Assembly: GCF_030063195.1 (NCBI RefSeq)
Contig: NZ_JASISS010000006.1
Location: 62,001 to 126,000, forward strand
DNA: 64,000 nucleotides
Direction: 5' to 3'
Origin: Cryobacterium sp. PH31-AA6
GTDB lineage: Bacteria; Actinomycetota; Actinomycetes; Actinomycetales; Microbacteriaceae
Shown here: in pieces, positions 25,181 to 33,697 of the stretch
Numbering within the stretch: the first letter of the stretch is position 1
Layout: each line of letters opens with the position of its first letter
Translations under genes and position numbers: made by a program
Notes under the pieces: generated by a model
Seen by the model: the letters and a program-made list of their open reading frames with translations, nothing else
Database searches by the model: none
Told to the model about the DNA's origin: nothing

Positions 25181-25239
25181 TGCAGGATGCCGCACGCATG
25201 GCGGGCCCAACCGGCCTCGGCGACCGACCGCATCCTGCA
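25181..25239. repeat. palindromic repeat copy C
   Basis: TGCAGGATGC (25181-25190) and GCATCCTGCA (25230-25239), followed by TTCGCG as in copy B. The loop shares CCGGCCTC with copy B. Confidence 0.7.
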
Positions 25240-25309
25240 TTCGCGTCCGGATGCCGGGGCCTGAGGCGGCGAAGCTCGGACGGCGCACGACGCGGGACAC
25301 GGCGCACGG

Positions 25310-25389
25310 CGCAGCCACCCAGCCGACGCGGGACAGGGCGCAGCCACCCAGCCGACGCGGCGCACGGCGCAGCCACCCAGCCGACGCGG
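25310..25389. repeat. 29-bp tandem repeat, three copies
   Basis: A 22-base core starting CGCAGCCACCC and ending AGCCGACGCGG occurs at 25310-25331, 25339-25360 and 25368-25389, exactly 29 bases apart, with 7 variable bases between. It ends 124 bases before the alarmone synthetase start. Confidence 0.85.
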
Positions 25390-25512
25390 GACGCGGCGCC
25401 GTCACCCGGACGGTGGAGCGCGGGCGCGCCGCTCACTTGCCAGCCGACCCGCAACCCCGAGTGGGAGAATCGACGGGTGCGTCGGAAGTTCGAGTGCACA
25501 GGAGGAGTCAAC

Positions 25513-26307
25513 GTGGGCGTCAGTAGCATCGACAAGGGGATCGACACCGCCAGGATCACTGCGGAGCGCCGAGAACTTAAGACCGAGCTGACCCGTTTCA
25601 TGATGTCCTACAAGTTCGCGACCGACGAGATGATGACCAAGATCAACATCCTCAAGGAAGAGTTCAGTGCGATCCACGACTACAGCCCGATCGAGCACGT
25701 CAACTTTCGGCTGAAGTCACCGGAGGGCATCCTCAGGAAGGCCATCCGCAAGGGGTGCCCGCTCGTGCTCGAGGACATTCGCGATCAGATCCAGGACATC
25801 GCCGGCATCCGGATCACCTGCAGCTTCATCTCCGACACCTATCGCATCCTCGACATGCTCACGAGCCAGCAAGACATCACCGTGCTCGAGGTCAAGGACT
25901 ACATTGCCGGCCCGAAGTCCAACGGCTACAAGAGCCTGCACCTGATCGCCACGATCCCGGTGTTCATGTCCGACCGGGTCGCGCCGGTCACGGTCGAGAT
26001 CCAGATCCGCACCGTTGCGATGGACTTCTGGGCCAGCCTCGAACACAAGATCTTCTACAAGTACCAGGGTGAGGTTCCGGTCGATCTGGTGCACGACCTC
26101 AAGCAGGCAGCGGATGTCGCGAATCGCCTCGACGTGAAGATGGAACGTCTGCACGACCAGGTGGTCGCGCTCCGGCCGGGCGAACGGGCGGAGACCGACA
26201 TCTTCAGCAACGCCGGGCTGTCGCGGTTCGATCTGCCGGAGGACTTCCTCACGGCCATCAGCCTCGGGCGCGACGCCGAGGACGAACCCGAACGCAACCG
26301 GGCCTGA
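25513..26307 (+). CDS. small alarmone synthetase, RelQ/RelP-type (p)ppGpp synthetase
   Basis: A 264-residue stand-alone RelA/SpoT synthetase domain, with no HD hydrolase or TGS/ACT domains. Motifs: FRLKSPEGILRKAIRKG (ATP-binding basic patch), DIAGIRITCSFISDTYRI (catalytic Asp region), GPKSNGYKSLHL (GTP stacking Tyr) and VEIQIRTVAMDFWASLEHK (catalytic Glu). It transfers pyrophosphate from ATP to GTP/GDP. Small alarmone synthetases are mostly regulated transcriptionally. The GTG at 25513 follows AGGAGGAG at ideal spacing. The upstream 29-bp tandem repeat lies in its promoter region. Confidence 0.9.
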   Translation: MGVSSIDKGIDTARITAERRELKTELTRFMMSYKFATDEMMTKINILKEEFSAIHDYSPIEHVNFRLKSPEGILRKAIRKGCPLVLEDIRDQIQDIAGIRITCSFISDTYRILDMLTSQQDITVLEVKDYIAGPKSNGYKSLHLIATIPVFMSDRVAPVTVEIQIRTVAMDFWASLEHKIFYKYQGEVPVDLVHDLKQAADVANRLDVKMERLHDQVVALRPGERAETDIFSNAGLSRFDLPEDFLTAISLGRDAEDEPERNRA

Positions 26308-26383
26308 AACCGGGCCTGCACCTGAATCGGGCGGGCGTGAGGGCGACATCCGCGACGAGCGGCCCGCGCGCCCCGGCCGGACG

Positions 26384-27820
26384 CTAGTTCGTGTTGGCGC
26401 GCAACCAGACGAGCGGGTCGACCTTGGTGCCGTCCTTGCCGCCGAGGCGGATATCAAGGTGTAGGTGCGGCCCGGTCGACATCCCGGTGTTGCCGACCTT
26501 GCCGATGACCTGTCCGACCTTGACCACGTCGCCGGTCTTGAACAGCATGGAGCCGTGGGTCATGTGCGCGTAGAGGCTCGACACGACCTTGCCGTCGATC
26601 ACGTGATCGATGATCATGTACACGCCGTAGCTGCCTTCGCCGTCTTCGGCGTAGCTCACGACACCGTCGGCGATCGCCTGGATCGGAGCGCCATCTCCCG
26701 GGTTGAAGTCCTGGCCACCATGGTTGGACGAGCAACCGGCGCAGTTGCGGTAGCCGAACCGGTCGCCGATGTGCACGCCGACGGCGAACGGCCACTGGAT
26801 CGTGCCGTTCGGGTTGTTGGTGAACGTGGCTTCCAAGCGGATGCCGCTGGCCGCGGCGACCTCGGCGATGGTCTTGGATTCATAGCCGTCGCGCTGCACC
26901 GAGATGACGTCGGTTCCGCCGCTCATGGTGAGCGTCTGCGCGGGCTCGGAATTGGGTGTCTGCAGGGAGGCGCGGGCCGCGGCCTGCACGTCGGCCGAGG
27001 AGAGCAATGCTTCGGCCGGGAGAGAGGTGGACACGGCCATCAGTGCCACGAATGCCATTGCCACGAACGAGAACCCGGTCGTCGCAAGCCGCCGCCCCAG
27101 TCCGTTGGCCGGCTTGGCGTTCTGGGCGAACTTCGGTGCGGCCGCGGGCGCTGCGGTGGCGATCGCTCGGGGCCGCGGCAGGTCGGGCAGCGACGCAGAG
27201 CGAAGCGGGGATTCCGGAAGCGACGCCGCGGGCTGCTCGGAGAGGGACGCGGCCTGCCTGGCCCGGGCCTGGGCGCGAGTCGGGAACTGAATCGGCGTCG
27301 AGGTCGTGACCGGGGAGACGTCCGTCTGGAGTTGTTCGAGGTCGGAAACCGGAGCCTCAGATGCCGCGGGCGCCGCGACGAGGCGGTCCGTGTCGGGAAT
27401 CGTCTGGATCTCCGGTTCCGGCAGATCCAATTCCGGCAGATCCGATTCCGGCAGATCCAGTTCCGCCAGGTGCAGTTCCGGCAGATCCAGTTCCGGCAGG
27501 TGCAGATCCGCGGCGGCTAGGGCCTGGGCGAGCGGCATGAACACCGACGCCGGCTCGAGCGACTCGGCCTCGGCCGGCGCGACCGGCGGAAGAGCGATCG
27601 GCGCAGCCTCGACGGTCACGGGCGCCTCAGCGACCGGGGCGATTACGCCGGAATCGTGGTGCGTCGTGTGGCGTGCGTCGGCGGCCGCGACGGGTGCGCG
27701 CGCGGCCCGCTCGCGCTCGCGCAGCTCGCGGCGCGTAAGCGGCACGCCCGTTGACGACTGTCCTGCCGGGTCACTCGAATCGGGCGCAGAGGCAGCCGAT
27801 GTGGAGGAGTGAGAGGGCAA
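26384..27820 (-). CDS. M23-family metallopeptidase with N-terminal pentapeptide repeats
   Basis: A 478-residue protein. An N-terminal basic region (LTRRELRERERAARA) precedes a Pro/Glu/Leu-rich segment with six degenerate pentapeptides of type LPELD (about residues 118-147). One transmembrane segment near residue 260 (FSFVAMAFVALMAVSTSL) follows, then an extracellular part. The C-terminal M23/LytM domain shows GVHIGDRFGYR, SNHGGQDFNPG (Zn ligands His, Asp), SLYAHMTHGS and STGPHLHLDIRL (HxH). It cleaves peptidoglycan peptide bridges. A TTG start at 27820 is chosen (GGAAAG upstream; the protein then begins like relatives); ATG at 27865 is the alternative. Confidence 0.85.
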   Translation of the reverse strand: MPSHSSTSAASAPDSSDPAGQSSTGVPLTRRELRERERAARAPVAAADARHTTHHDSGVIAPVAEAPVTVEAAPIALPPVAPAEAESLEPASVFMPLAQALAAADLHLPELDLPELHLAELDLPESDLPELDLPEPEIQTIPDTDRLVAAPAASEAPVSDLEQLQTDVSPVTTSTPIQFPTRAQARARQAASLSEQPAASLPESPLRSASLPDLPRPRAIATAAPAAAPKFAQNAKPANGLGRRLATTGFSFVAMAFVALMAVSTSLPAEALLSSADVQAAARASLQTPNSEPAQTLTMSGGTDVISVQRDGYESKTIAEVAAASGIRLEATFTNNPNGTIQWPFAVGVHIGDRFGYRNCAGCSSNHGGQDFNPGDGAPIQAIADGVVSYAEDGEGSYGVYMIIDHVIDGKVVSSLYAHMTHGSMLFKTGDVVKVGQVIGKVGNTGMSTGPHLHLDIRLGGKDGTKVDPLVWLRANTN

Positions 27821-28046
27821 AAGAAGAAACTTTCCGTTCGTCGGACAGGGTGCCAGGAATGTCATCTTGGCCGGTGCCAAAGTAACGAATCAGTACAGGC
27901 TAACCCGGAATGGCTTGATTTCCCATTCGGCGGACCGGAATGACACCCGAAAACGGGGGTACCGCGACCCCGCGACGGCGGCAACCGACGGCCTCGCCGA
28001 GGCGCCGACTCGCCCGGGATTCCGGGGATCTGACGACCCGGCGGCG

Positions 28047-28880
28047 TTACCGCTCGCCCTCGTCCATGAATCGATCGAAAAGGTCGGCGAGGATCGGCTC
28101 GAACACCTCGTAGAGGTCGGGCGCACCCGCAATGAGCAGGTCGGTCCCCTCCCGGCCGTCGCCGAAGGCACCCACCTTCGCCCCGGCCTCCCGCGCGATC
28201 AACGATCCGGCGGCCAGGTCCCAGGGGTTCAGGCCGCGCTCGTAGTAGAGGTTCAGCCGACCGGCGGCCACCGAACACAGGTCGAGGGCCGCCGACCCGA
28301 TCCGGCGGATGTCCCGCACCTGGCCCACCAGACCGCGCACGACGTCGGCCTGGCGTTCCCGGCGGGCCGCCTGGTAGGAGAACCCGGTGCCGAGCAGCGC
28401 GAGTGACAGCGGCACCTCGGTAGGGACGTGCAGCTGCCGTTTCCCGAGGAACGCACCACGCCCGGCCGCGGCGGTGAAGAGTTCGCCGGCGACGGGGTTC
28501 CGCACTGCCCCGGCCAGGGTCCGCCAGGTCGCCGGGTCCGGGTCGCCCTCGACGACCGCGATGCTGACGCCCCAGGCCGGGATCCCGTAGAGGTAGTTGA
28601 CGGTTCCGTCGATCGGGTCGACCACCCAGGTCAGTCCGGAGGTGCCGCCTGTGGCCTCCGATTCCTCGCCGAAGAAGCCGTCATGGGGTCTGGCCTCGGC
28701 CAGGCGGCGACGGATGAGCGCCTCGGTTTCGCGGTCGGCATCCGTGACCACGTCTTCGGGCGACGACTTGGAGGCCGCGACGTGCACGCCCTCCGCCCGC
28801 CGCGTCAGCGCCAGCTCACCGGCTTCGAGGGCGATGTCCTGGGCGAGACGGAGCAATTCGGTCGAAGCGGGAACGGTCAT
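28047..28880 (-). CDS. inositol monophosphatase family protein
   Basis: A 277-residue Mg2+-dependent phosphatase of the IMPase/FIG family. Metal-site motifs: FFGEESEAT (Glu), WVVDPIDGTVNYLYGIP (DPxDGT) and NPWDLAAGSLIAREAG (WDxAAG). Likely substrates are inositol phosphate or histidinol phosphate; in actinobacteria myo-inositol feeds mycothiol and phosphatidylinositol. It is monocistronic and is followed downstream by about 220 bases containing the M23 gene promoter. Confidence 0.9.
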   Translation of the reverse strand: MTVPASTELLRLAQDIALEAGELALTRRAEGVHVAASKSSPEDVVTDADRETEALIRRRLAEARPHDGFFGEESEATGGTSGLTWVVDPIDGTVNYLYGIPAWGVSIAVVEGDPDPATWRTLAGAVRNPVAGELFTAAAGRGAFLGKRQLHVPTEVPLSLALLGTGFSYQAARRERQADVVRGLVGQVRDIRRIGSAALDLCSVAAGRLNLYYERGLNPWDLAAGSLIAREAGAKVGAFGDGREGTDLLIAGAPDLYEVFEPILADLFDRFMDEGER

Positions 28881-28942
28881 CCTTCAACGCTACGGGACGG
28901 CTGCGGGCCACTCGTCGGCCTCACCCGAACGAAAGACCGAAA

Positions 28943-28973
28943 AAGCCCCGGAAACAGAGTGTTTCCGGGGCTT
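28943..28973 (-). terminator. intrinsic terminator after tRNA-Tyr
   Basis: A perfect 13-bp stem, AAGCCCCGGAAAC (28943-28955) with GTTTCCGGGGCTT (28961-28973), and a 5-base loop. On the minus strand it runs into CTTTTTC. It begins a few bases beyond the tRNA 3' end. Confidence 0.88.
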
Positions 28974-28980
28974 GTGCTGG

Positions 28981-29062
28981 TGGCAAGTGAGGGATTCGAA
29001 CCCCCGAAGTCTAAGACGGCTGATTTACAGTCAGATCCCTTTGGCCACTTGGGTAACTTGCC
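28981..29062 (-). tRNA. tRNA-Tyr (GTA)
   Basis: An 82-nt class II tRNA on the minus strand: acceptor GGCAAGT / ACTTGCC, anticodon loop CTGTAAA with GTA, a long variable arm, and T-arm GGGGGTTCGAATCCCTC. The CCA end is encoded at 28978-28980, unlike the two other tRNAs in the window. A strong terminator follows. Confidence 0.95.
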
Positions 29063-29217
29063 AATACGCACCCGACCAGATGAGAACAGGTGACCGGAGA
29101 CGCTCAGACAGAATACAAGGGTTTTGGGCCCAGTGAGAAATCAGGGCCTGCGATCGGCACGCTTCCGCCGGTCGATATGATCGAAGAAGGCCCAAATTCA
29201 CCGCCGTTAGGAACCCC

Positions 29218-30234
29218 ATGGTCGGCATCGACGAGGTCGCCCGCCATGCGGGCGTCTCCACCGCAACGGTTTCGCGCGCCCTGAGCGGCAACGGCCACGT
29301 CTCCCCCGCCACCCGGCTGAAGGTGGAGGCATCCGCCGATGAGTTGGGCTACGTCGTGTCCTCGACGGCGTCAAGCCTGGCGTCCGGACGGATGAAGAAC
29401 ATCGGTGTCGTCGTTCCGTTCCTCGACCGGTGGTTCTTCTCGAGCGTGGTCGAAGGGGCGCAGAAGTCCCTGCTGAAGAACGGCTACGACCTCACCCTCT
29501 ACAGCCTGACCGACGGCGGCGCCGAACGCCGGAGCGTGTTCGACCATTTCCTGCTGCGCCAGCGAGTGGATGCCGTGATCGCGATTTCGCTCGAGTTGAC
29601 CGCAACCGAGGTGACCAGCCTGCACGCGCTCGGTAAGCCCCTCGTCGGTGTCGGTGGCCCGATCGAGGGAGTGCGCACCCTCATGATCGACGACGTCGCC
29701 GTGGCCAGGCTCGCCACCGAGCACCTGCTCGCGCTCGGCCACACCCGGATCGCGCACATCGGCGGCAACAAGGACCTCGACCTGGACTTCCACCTGCCGA
29801 CCAACCGTCGGGTCGGCTACGAGAACGCGCTGTCCACGGCCGGGATCGAGCCGGCAGCCGAACTGTTCATGACGGCCGACTTCACCATGCGCGGCGGCTA
29901 CCAGGCCGCGAAACAGCTCCTCGGCAATCCGCACGACCGGCCGACCGCCATCTTTGCCGCCTCGGACGAGATGGCGATCGGCGCCATCCTTGCGGCCAGG
30001 GACCTCGGTCTCGTCGTGCCTCGGGATGTCTCCGTGATCGGCGTCGACGACCACGAGCTGGCCGATTTCTTCGGGCTGAGCACCATCGCCCAGTTCCCCC
30101 AGGGCCAGGGGGCCAAGGCGGTCGAAATTCTGCTCGACCAGTTGAGCCCGGGCAAGCACCTCACCCCCAACCTCAATACCCCGATGCCGTTCGAACTCAT
30201 CGTGCGGTCCAGCACCGCGGCGCCCGGCGACTGA
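29218..30234 (+). CDS. LacI-family transcriptional regulator
   Basis: A 338-residue LacI/GalR protein. The N-terminal HTH reads IDEVARHAGVSTATVSRALS with the hinge LASGRM near residue 58. The periplasmic-binding-like core follows (IGVVVPFLDRWFFSSVVEGA, VIGVDDHELADFFGLSTIAQ). It should bind CG-centred 14-bp palindromes of the TGNAARCGNTTNCA type, like those in the maltose locus 7 kb away. It is the only LacI protein in the window, so it is a candidate regulator of that locus, but distance makes this inference only. The effector sugar is unknown. Confidence 0.9.
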   Translation: MVGIDEVARHAGVSTATVSRALSGNGHVSPATRLKVEASADELGYVVSSTASSLASGRMKNIGVVVPFLDRWFFSSVVEGAQKSLLKNGYDLTLYSLTDGGAERRSVFDHFLLRQRVDAVIAISLELTATEVTSLHALGKPLVGVGGPIEGVRTLMIDDVAVARLATEHLLALGHTRIAHIGGNKDLDLDFHLPTNRRVGYENALSTAGIEPAAELFMTADFTMRGGYQAAKQLLGNPHDRPTAIFAASDEMAIGAILAARDLGLVVPRDVSVIGVDDHELADFFGLSTIAQFPQGQGAKAVEILLDQLSPGKHLTPNLNTPMPFELIVRSSTAAPGD

Positions 30235-30314
30235 CCACCCACGCGGGCGCCCGGCGCGAGCCCGCAGACCCTGGACTGTCGTGATGACGCGTCCCACTCG
30301 ATAACATTGCAGGC

Positions 30315-30803
30315 ATGGCAGACTCAACGTTCGACATCGTCAGCAAGGTTGACCCGATGGAGGTCGACAACGCCCTCAACCAGGCCCACAAGGAAGTCGC
30401 CCAACGCTACGACTTCAAGAACGTCGGCGCCTCGATCGAGATGAGCGGCGAGAAGGTGCTCATGAAGGCAAACTCGGAGGAACGCGTCAAGGCGATTCTC
30501 GAGGTGTTCGAGTCGAAGCTGATCAAGCGCGGCATTTCCTTGCGCAGCCTCGACGCCGGCGACCCGTTCGCCTCCGGCAAGGAGTACCGGATCGAGGCCT
30601 CGATGAAGGCCGGCATCGACCAGGAGAACGCGAAGAAGATCAACAAGATCATCCGCGACGAGGGTCCCAAGGGCGTCAAGAGCCAGATCCAGGGTGATGA
30701 ACTGCGGGTGAGCTCGAAGAGTCGTGACGATCTGCAGGCCACGATGTCCCTGCTCAAGGGCAAAGACCTCGACGTCGCGCTGCAGTTCGTGAACTTCCGC
30801 TGA
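30315..30803 (+). CDS. YajQ-family nucleotide-binding protein
   Basis: A 162-residue YajQ/DUF520 protein: [40 protein letters not shown], and the C-terminal [20 protein letters not shown]. It has two RRM-like ferredoxin folds. Some members bind c-di-GMP (Xanthomonas XC_3703) and others bind tRNA or nucleotides. Given two c-di-GMP enzymes in the same window it is a candidate effector, but YajQ proteins are near-universal, so this is weak inference. Monocistronic, ATG start. Confidence 0.92.
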   Translation: MADSTFDIVSKVDPMEVDNALNQAHKEVAQRYDFKNVGASIEMSGEKVLMKANSEERVKAILEVFESKLIKRGISLRSLDAGDPFASGKEYRIEASMKAGIDQENAKKINKIIRDEGPKGVKSQIQGDELRVSSKSRDDLQATMSLLKGKDLDVALQFVNFR

Positions 30804-30875
30804 CCCGAAGACCCGCCAACCGTCGCCTCCGCCGCTAGGCTCACAGCACATCCGTGAGTCTTAGCGAGGAGTGCC

Positions 30876-32231
30876 ATGATCGACCGTGACCGGTTAGCCC
30901 AACTGCAACAGCGCGAGCTGGGCACCTTTGCCGAGCGCAATCCGAAGTCCGCCGCCGCGTATGAGAACGCGACGCACCTCTTCGGCAAGGTGCCGATGAC
31001 GTGGATGAATAAGAAGGCCGGCGGGTTCCCGCTCTACCTTGCCACCGCCCGCGGCAACCGCGTCACCGACCTGGACGGTCACGAATATCTTGACTTCGCC
31101 CTCGGTGACACCGGCGCGATGGCCGGGCACTCCCCCGCCGCCGTGGTCGACGCCATCGGGCGCCGCATCTACGAGCAGGGCGGGCTGACGACGATGCTGC
31201 CCACCGAGGATGCGGAGTGGGTCGGCGGCGAACTGACCCGCCGGTTCGGGGTCGACCGCTGGAGCTTCGCCCTCACCGCCACCGACGCGAACCGGTGGGC
31301 CATCCGCCTGGTGCGGGCGCTCACCGACCGACCGAAGATCCTCTTCCACAGCTACTGCTATCACGGCAGCGTCGACGAGTCCCTGATCGTCGTCGGCCCC
31401 GACGGGGAAGGGATGAGCAGGCCGGGGAACGTCGGCGCCCCCGTCGACGTCACCGAGACCAGCCGGGTCGCCGAGTTCAACGACCTCGAGGGTCTCGAAC
31501 GCCAGCTCAGGCACGGCGACGTCGCCGCGGTATTGATCGAGCCGGCCCTGACCAACATCGGCATCGTCCTGCCGGAGGACGGCTACCACGAGGGCGTGCG
31601 CGCCCTCACCCGGCAGTACGGCACCCTCCTCATCATCGACGAGACGCACACCTTCTCGGCCGGGCCGGGCGGTGCGACCCAGGCCTGGGGCCTTGACCCG
31701 GACGTCGTGGTGATCGGAAAAGCCATCGGCGGAGGCATTCCCAGTGGGGCATATGGGCTGTCGGCCGAGCTCGCCGACCGGGCACTCAGCCGCACCGACC
31801 TCGATCTGGTCGACATGGGCGGGGTCGGCGGCACCCTCGCCGGGAGCCCGCTGTCCGTGGCCGCCATGCGGGCGACGCTCGAGAATGTGCTCACGGATGC
31901 CGCATTCGAGGGGATGATCGCGACCGCGACCGTGTACACGACCGGCATCCAACGCATCATCGACGAGCACGATCTGCCCTGGTCGATCACCCAGCTCGGT
32001 GCGCGCGCGGAGTACCGCTTCGTCACACCGTCCCCGCGGAACGGCACGGAGTCCAACGCGGCCGCCGACGGCGACCTCGAGGACTTCCTGCACCTCTACC
32101 TGGCGAACCGGGGCATCCTGCTCACACCGTTCCACAACATGGCACTGATGAGCCCCGAGACGACGAATGACGACGTCCAGGCGCACCTCGACGTGTTCGA
32201 GGCCGCCGTGACCGAGCTGATGCACGGCTGA
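30876..32231 (+). CDS. class III PLP-dependent aminotransferase
   Basis: A 451-residue fold-type I enzyme related to glutamate-1-semialdehyde aminomutase and omega-aminotransferases. Visible features are YLDFALGDTGAMAGHSP, SYCYHGSVDES (PLP stacking), TLLIIDETHTFSAGPGG (PLP Asp) and VVIGKAIGGGIPSGAYG (Schiff-base Lys). The MTWMNKKAGGFP region and DTGAMAGHSP suggest an aspartate-aminotransferase-family relative rather than HemL proper. The substrate is unknown. It is convergent with the flavoprotein gene across a strong hairpin. Confidence 0.85.
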   Translation: MIDRDRLAQLQQRELGTFAERNPKSAAAYENATHLFGKVPMTWMNKKAGGFPLYLATARGNRVTDLDGHEYLDFALGDTGAMAGHSPAAVVDAIGRRIYEQGGLTTMLPTEDAEWVGGELTRRFGVDRWSFALTATDANRWAIRLVRALTDRPKILFHSYCYHGSVDESLIVVGPDGEGMSRPGNVGAPVDVTETSRVAEFNDLEGLERQLRHGDVAAVLIEPALTNIGIVLPEDGYHEGVRALTRQYGTLLIIDETHTFSAGPGGATQAWGLDPDVVVIGKAIGGGIPSGAYGLSAELADRALSRTDLDLVDMGGVGGTLAGSPLSVAAMRATLENVLTDAAFEGMIATATVYTTGIQRIIDEHDLPWSITQLGARAEYRFVTPSPRNGTESNAAADGDLEDFLHLYLANRGILLTPFHNMALMSPETTNDDVQAHLDVFEAAVTELMHG

Positions 32232-32248
32232 GCAGACCGGAGCGTCGT

Positions 32249-32279
32249 GCGGGCCGGGCCGCGTCCCGGCCCGGCCCGC
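32249..32279. terminator. GC-rich hairpin between convergent genes
   Basis: An exact 11-bp stem, GCGGGCCGGGC (32249-32259) with GCCCGGCCCGC (32269-32279), in the 52-base gap between the aminotransferase and the flavoprotein. It can serve either strand; there is no U-tract. Confidence 0.65.
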
Positions 32280-32283
32280 CGGG

Positions 32284-33687
32284 CTACTCCGTCGGTACGG
32301 TCGCCGGCTCCCGGCGGGATACGGCGATCATGTCCTCGCGGGGAACAACCTTGATCCGGGTTCGCCCTTCGGCAGCGCCCAGAGCGAGCTCGTGCTGGTC
32401 GAGGTGATGCCAGCCCTCGAGGTTGGTGTATTCGATGCCGCGCGCGTCGAGCATCGCCAGGACGCTCTCCTCCGAGGGCTCATCCGGGTGCCACCAGTTG
32501 CCGAGGTCGTTGATGAGGTGCCGCACGGTCTCCATCGCGTCGGACTTGGTGTGGCCGATCAGGCCGACGGGGCCGCGCTTGATCCAGCCGGTCGCATAGA
32601 CGCCGTAGAGCTGCTGGTTGGCGCTGGCCGACCCGGAGTCCGGTTCGCCCTTCCAGAGCACCTGGCCCTCGCGGTTAGGGATGACGCCGCGCTTCTTGTC
32701 GAAGGGAACGCCGGGCAGCGGGGAGCCGAAGTATCCGACGGCGCGGTACACGGCCTGGATCGGAAGTTCACGGATCTCGCCCGTGCCGACGACACCGCCG
32801 TACCCGTCCGGCTTGGTGCGCTCATACCGGATGGCGCCGACCCGACCGGTGCCGTCGTCGACGATTTCCACCGGCTTGGCGAAGAAGTGCAGGTGCAGCC
32901 GGCGGCTGGCGGTGCCGGCCGGGCGATCGCGCCACTTGCCCAGCACCTTGTCGATGACGAAGACCTGCTTGTTGCTGGCCACGGCGTCTCGTGCGGCGTC
33001 GTCGTAGTCGAAGTCCTCGTCGTAAACGACGATGTCCACGTCGGGCAGCTCGCCGAGTTCGCGCAGCTCGAGCGGCGTGAACTTGACCGAGGTCGGGCCT
33101 CTGCGCCCGAACACGTGCACGTCGGTCACGGCGGATGCCTTGAGCCCGTCGTAGACGTTGGCCGGAATCTCGGTCGAGAGCAGGTCGTCCGCGTGTTTGG
33201 CGAGAATGCGCGAGACGTCGAGGGCGACGTTCCCGTTGCCGATGACCGCCACCTGCCTGGCGTCGAGCGGCCAGGTGCGCGGGTAGTCGGGGTGCCCGTC
33301 GAACCAGCTGACGAACCGGGCGGCTCCGTAGGAGCCCTCGAGGTCGATTCCGGGAATCTTGAGGTCGGCGTCGCGCACCGCACCGGTGGCGAAGATGACC
33401 GCGTTGTAGTGCGTCTTCAGGTCGTCCATCGTGATGTCGACCCCGAAGCGCACGTTGCCGAAGACCCGGATATCGCCACGGTCGAGCACGTCGCGCAGCG
33501 CCGTGATGATGCCCTTGATCCGGGGGTGGTCCGGTGCGACGCCGTAGCGCACGAGTCCGTAGGGAGCAGGAAGGTGGTCGAACAGGTCGATCGACACCTC
33601 GAAATTTCGTTCGGCCTTGAGCAGGATGTCGGCGGCGTAGATGCCCGCAGGACCCGCACCGACAATGGCCAATCGCAACTTGGTCAT
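32284..33687 (-). CDS. ferredoxin/adrenodoxin-NADP+ reductase-like flavoprotein
   Basis: A 467-residue protein of the FprA/adrenodoxin-reductase family. The N-terminal FAD motif is IVGAGPAGIYAADILLKA, then YGLVRYGVAPDHPRIKGI. The NADP motif is VAVIGNGNVALDVSRILAKH, and the C-terminal FAD contact is ATGWIKRGPVGLIGHTKSDA. It shuttles electrons between NADPH and ferredoxin-type proteins. It is the last gene of ubiE - polyprenyl synthase - reductase (gap 10 bases to the synthase), linking it to quinone and electron-transfer functions by context. Confidence 0.9.
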   Translation of the reverse strand: MTKLRLAIVGAGPAGIYAADILLKAERNFEVSIDLFDHLPAPYGLVRYGVAPDHPRIKGIITALRDVLDRGDIRVFGNVRFGVDITMDDLKTHYNAVIFATGAVRDADLKIPGIDLEGSYGAARFVSWFDGHPDYPRTWPLDARQVAVIGNGNVALDVSRILAKHADDLLSTEIPANVYDGLKASAVTDVHVFGRRGPTSVKFTPLELRELGELPDVDIVVYDEDFDYDDAARDAVASNKQVFVIDKVLGKWRDRPAGTASRRLHLHFFAKPVEIVDDGTGRVGAIRYERTKPDGYGGVVGTGEIRELPIQAVYRAVGYFGSPLPGVPFDKKRGVIPNREGQVLWKGEPDSGSASANQQLYGVYATGWIKRGPVGLIGHTKSDAMETVRHLINDLGNWWHPDEPSEESVLAMLDARGIEYTNLEGWHHLDQHELALGAAEGRTRIKVVPREDMIAVSRREPATVPTE

Positions 33688-33697
33688 GGGAGCCTTT

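Larger units (their letters stand above)
24850..25512. other. 660-base gene-free, repeat-rich region
   Basis: Between the AbiEi-like gene and the alarmone synthetase there is no convincing gene. It holds two copies of a palindromic repeat (25039-25099, 25181-25239), a 29-bp tandem repeat (25310-25389) and a loose duplication CGTCGGGAGCCGTCCCGCCG around 24960-25015. Frames open through it are a product of its extreme GC content. Confidence 0.75.

Noticed and set aside
24850-25365. N-terminal extension of the AbiEi-like protein
   Set aside because: Runs through palindromic and tandem repeats; the wHTH begins immediately after ATG 24849.
25310-25389. CRISPR-like array
   Set aside because: Repeats are 22 bases but the intervening sequences are only 7 bases and similar, with no cas genes; it is a 29-bp tandem repeat.
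27881-28046. c-di-AMP (ydaO) riboswitch upstream of the M23 peptidase
   Set aside because: The word GCTAACCCGG resembles a riboswitch segment, but it is on the plus strand while the gene is on the minus strand; the minus strand there reads better as a promoter (TAGCCT at 27902-27897).
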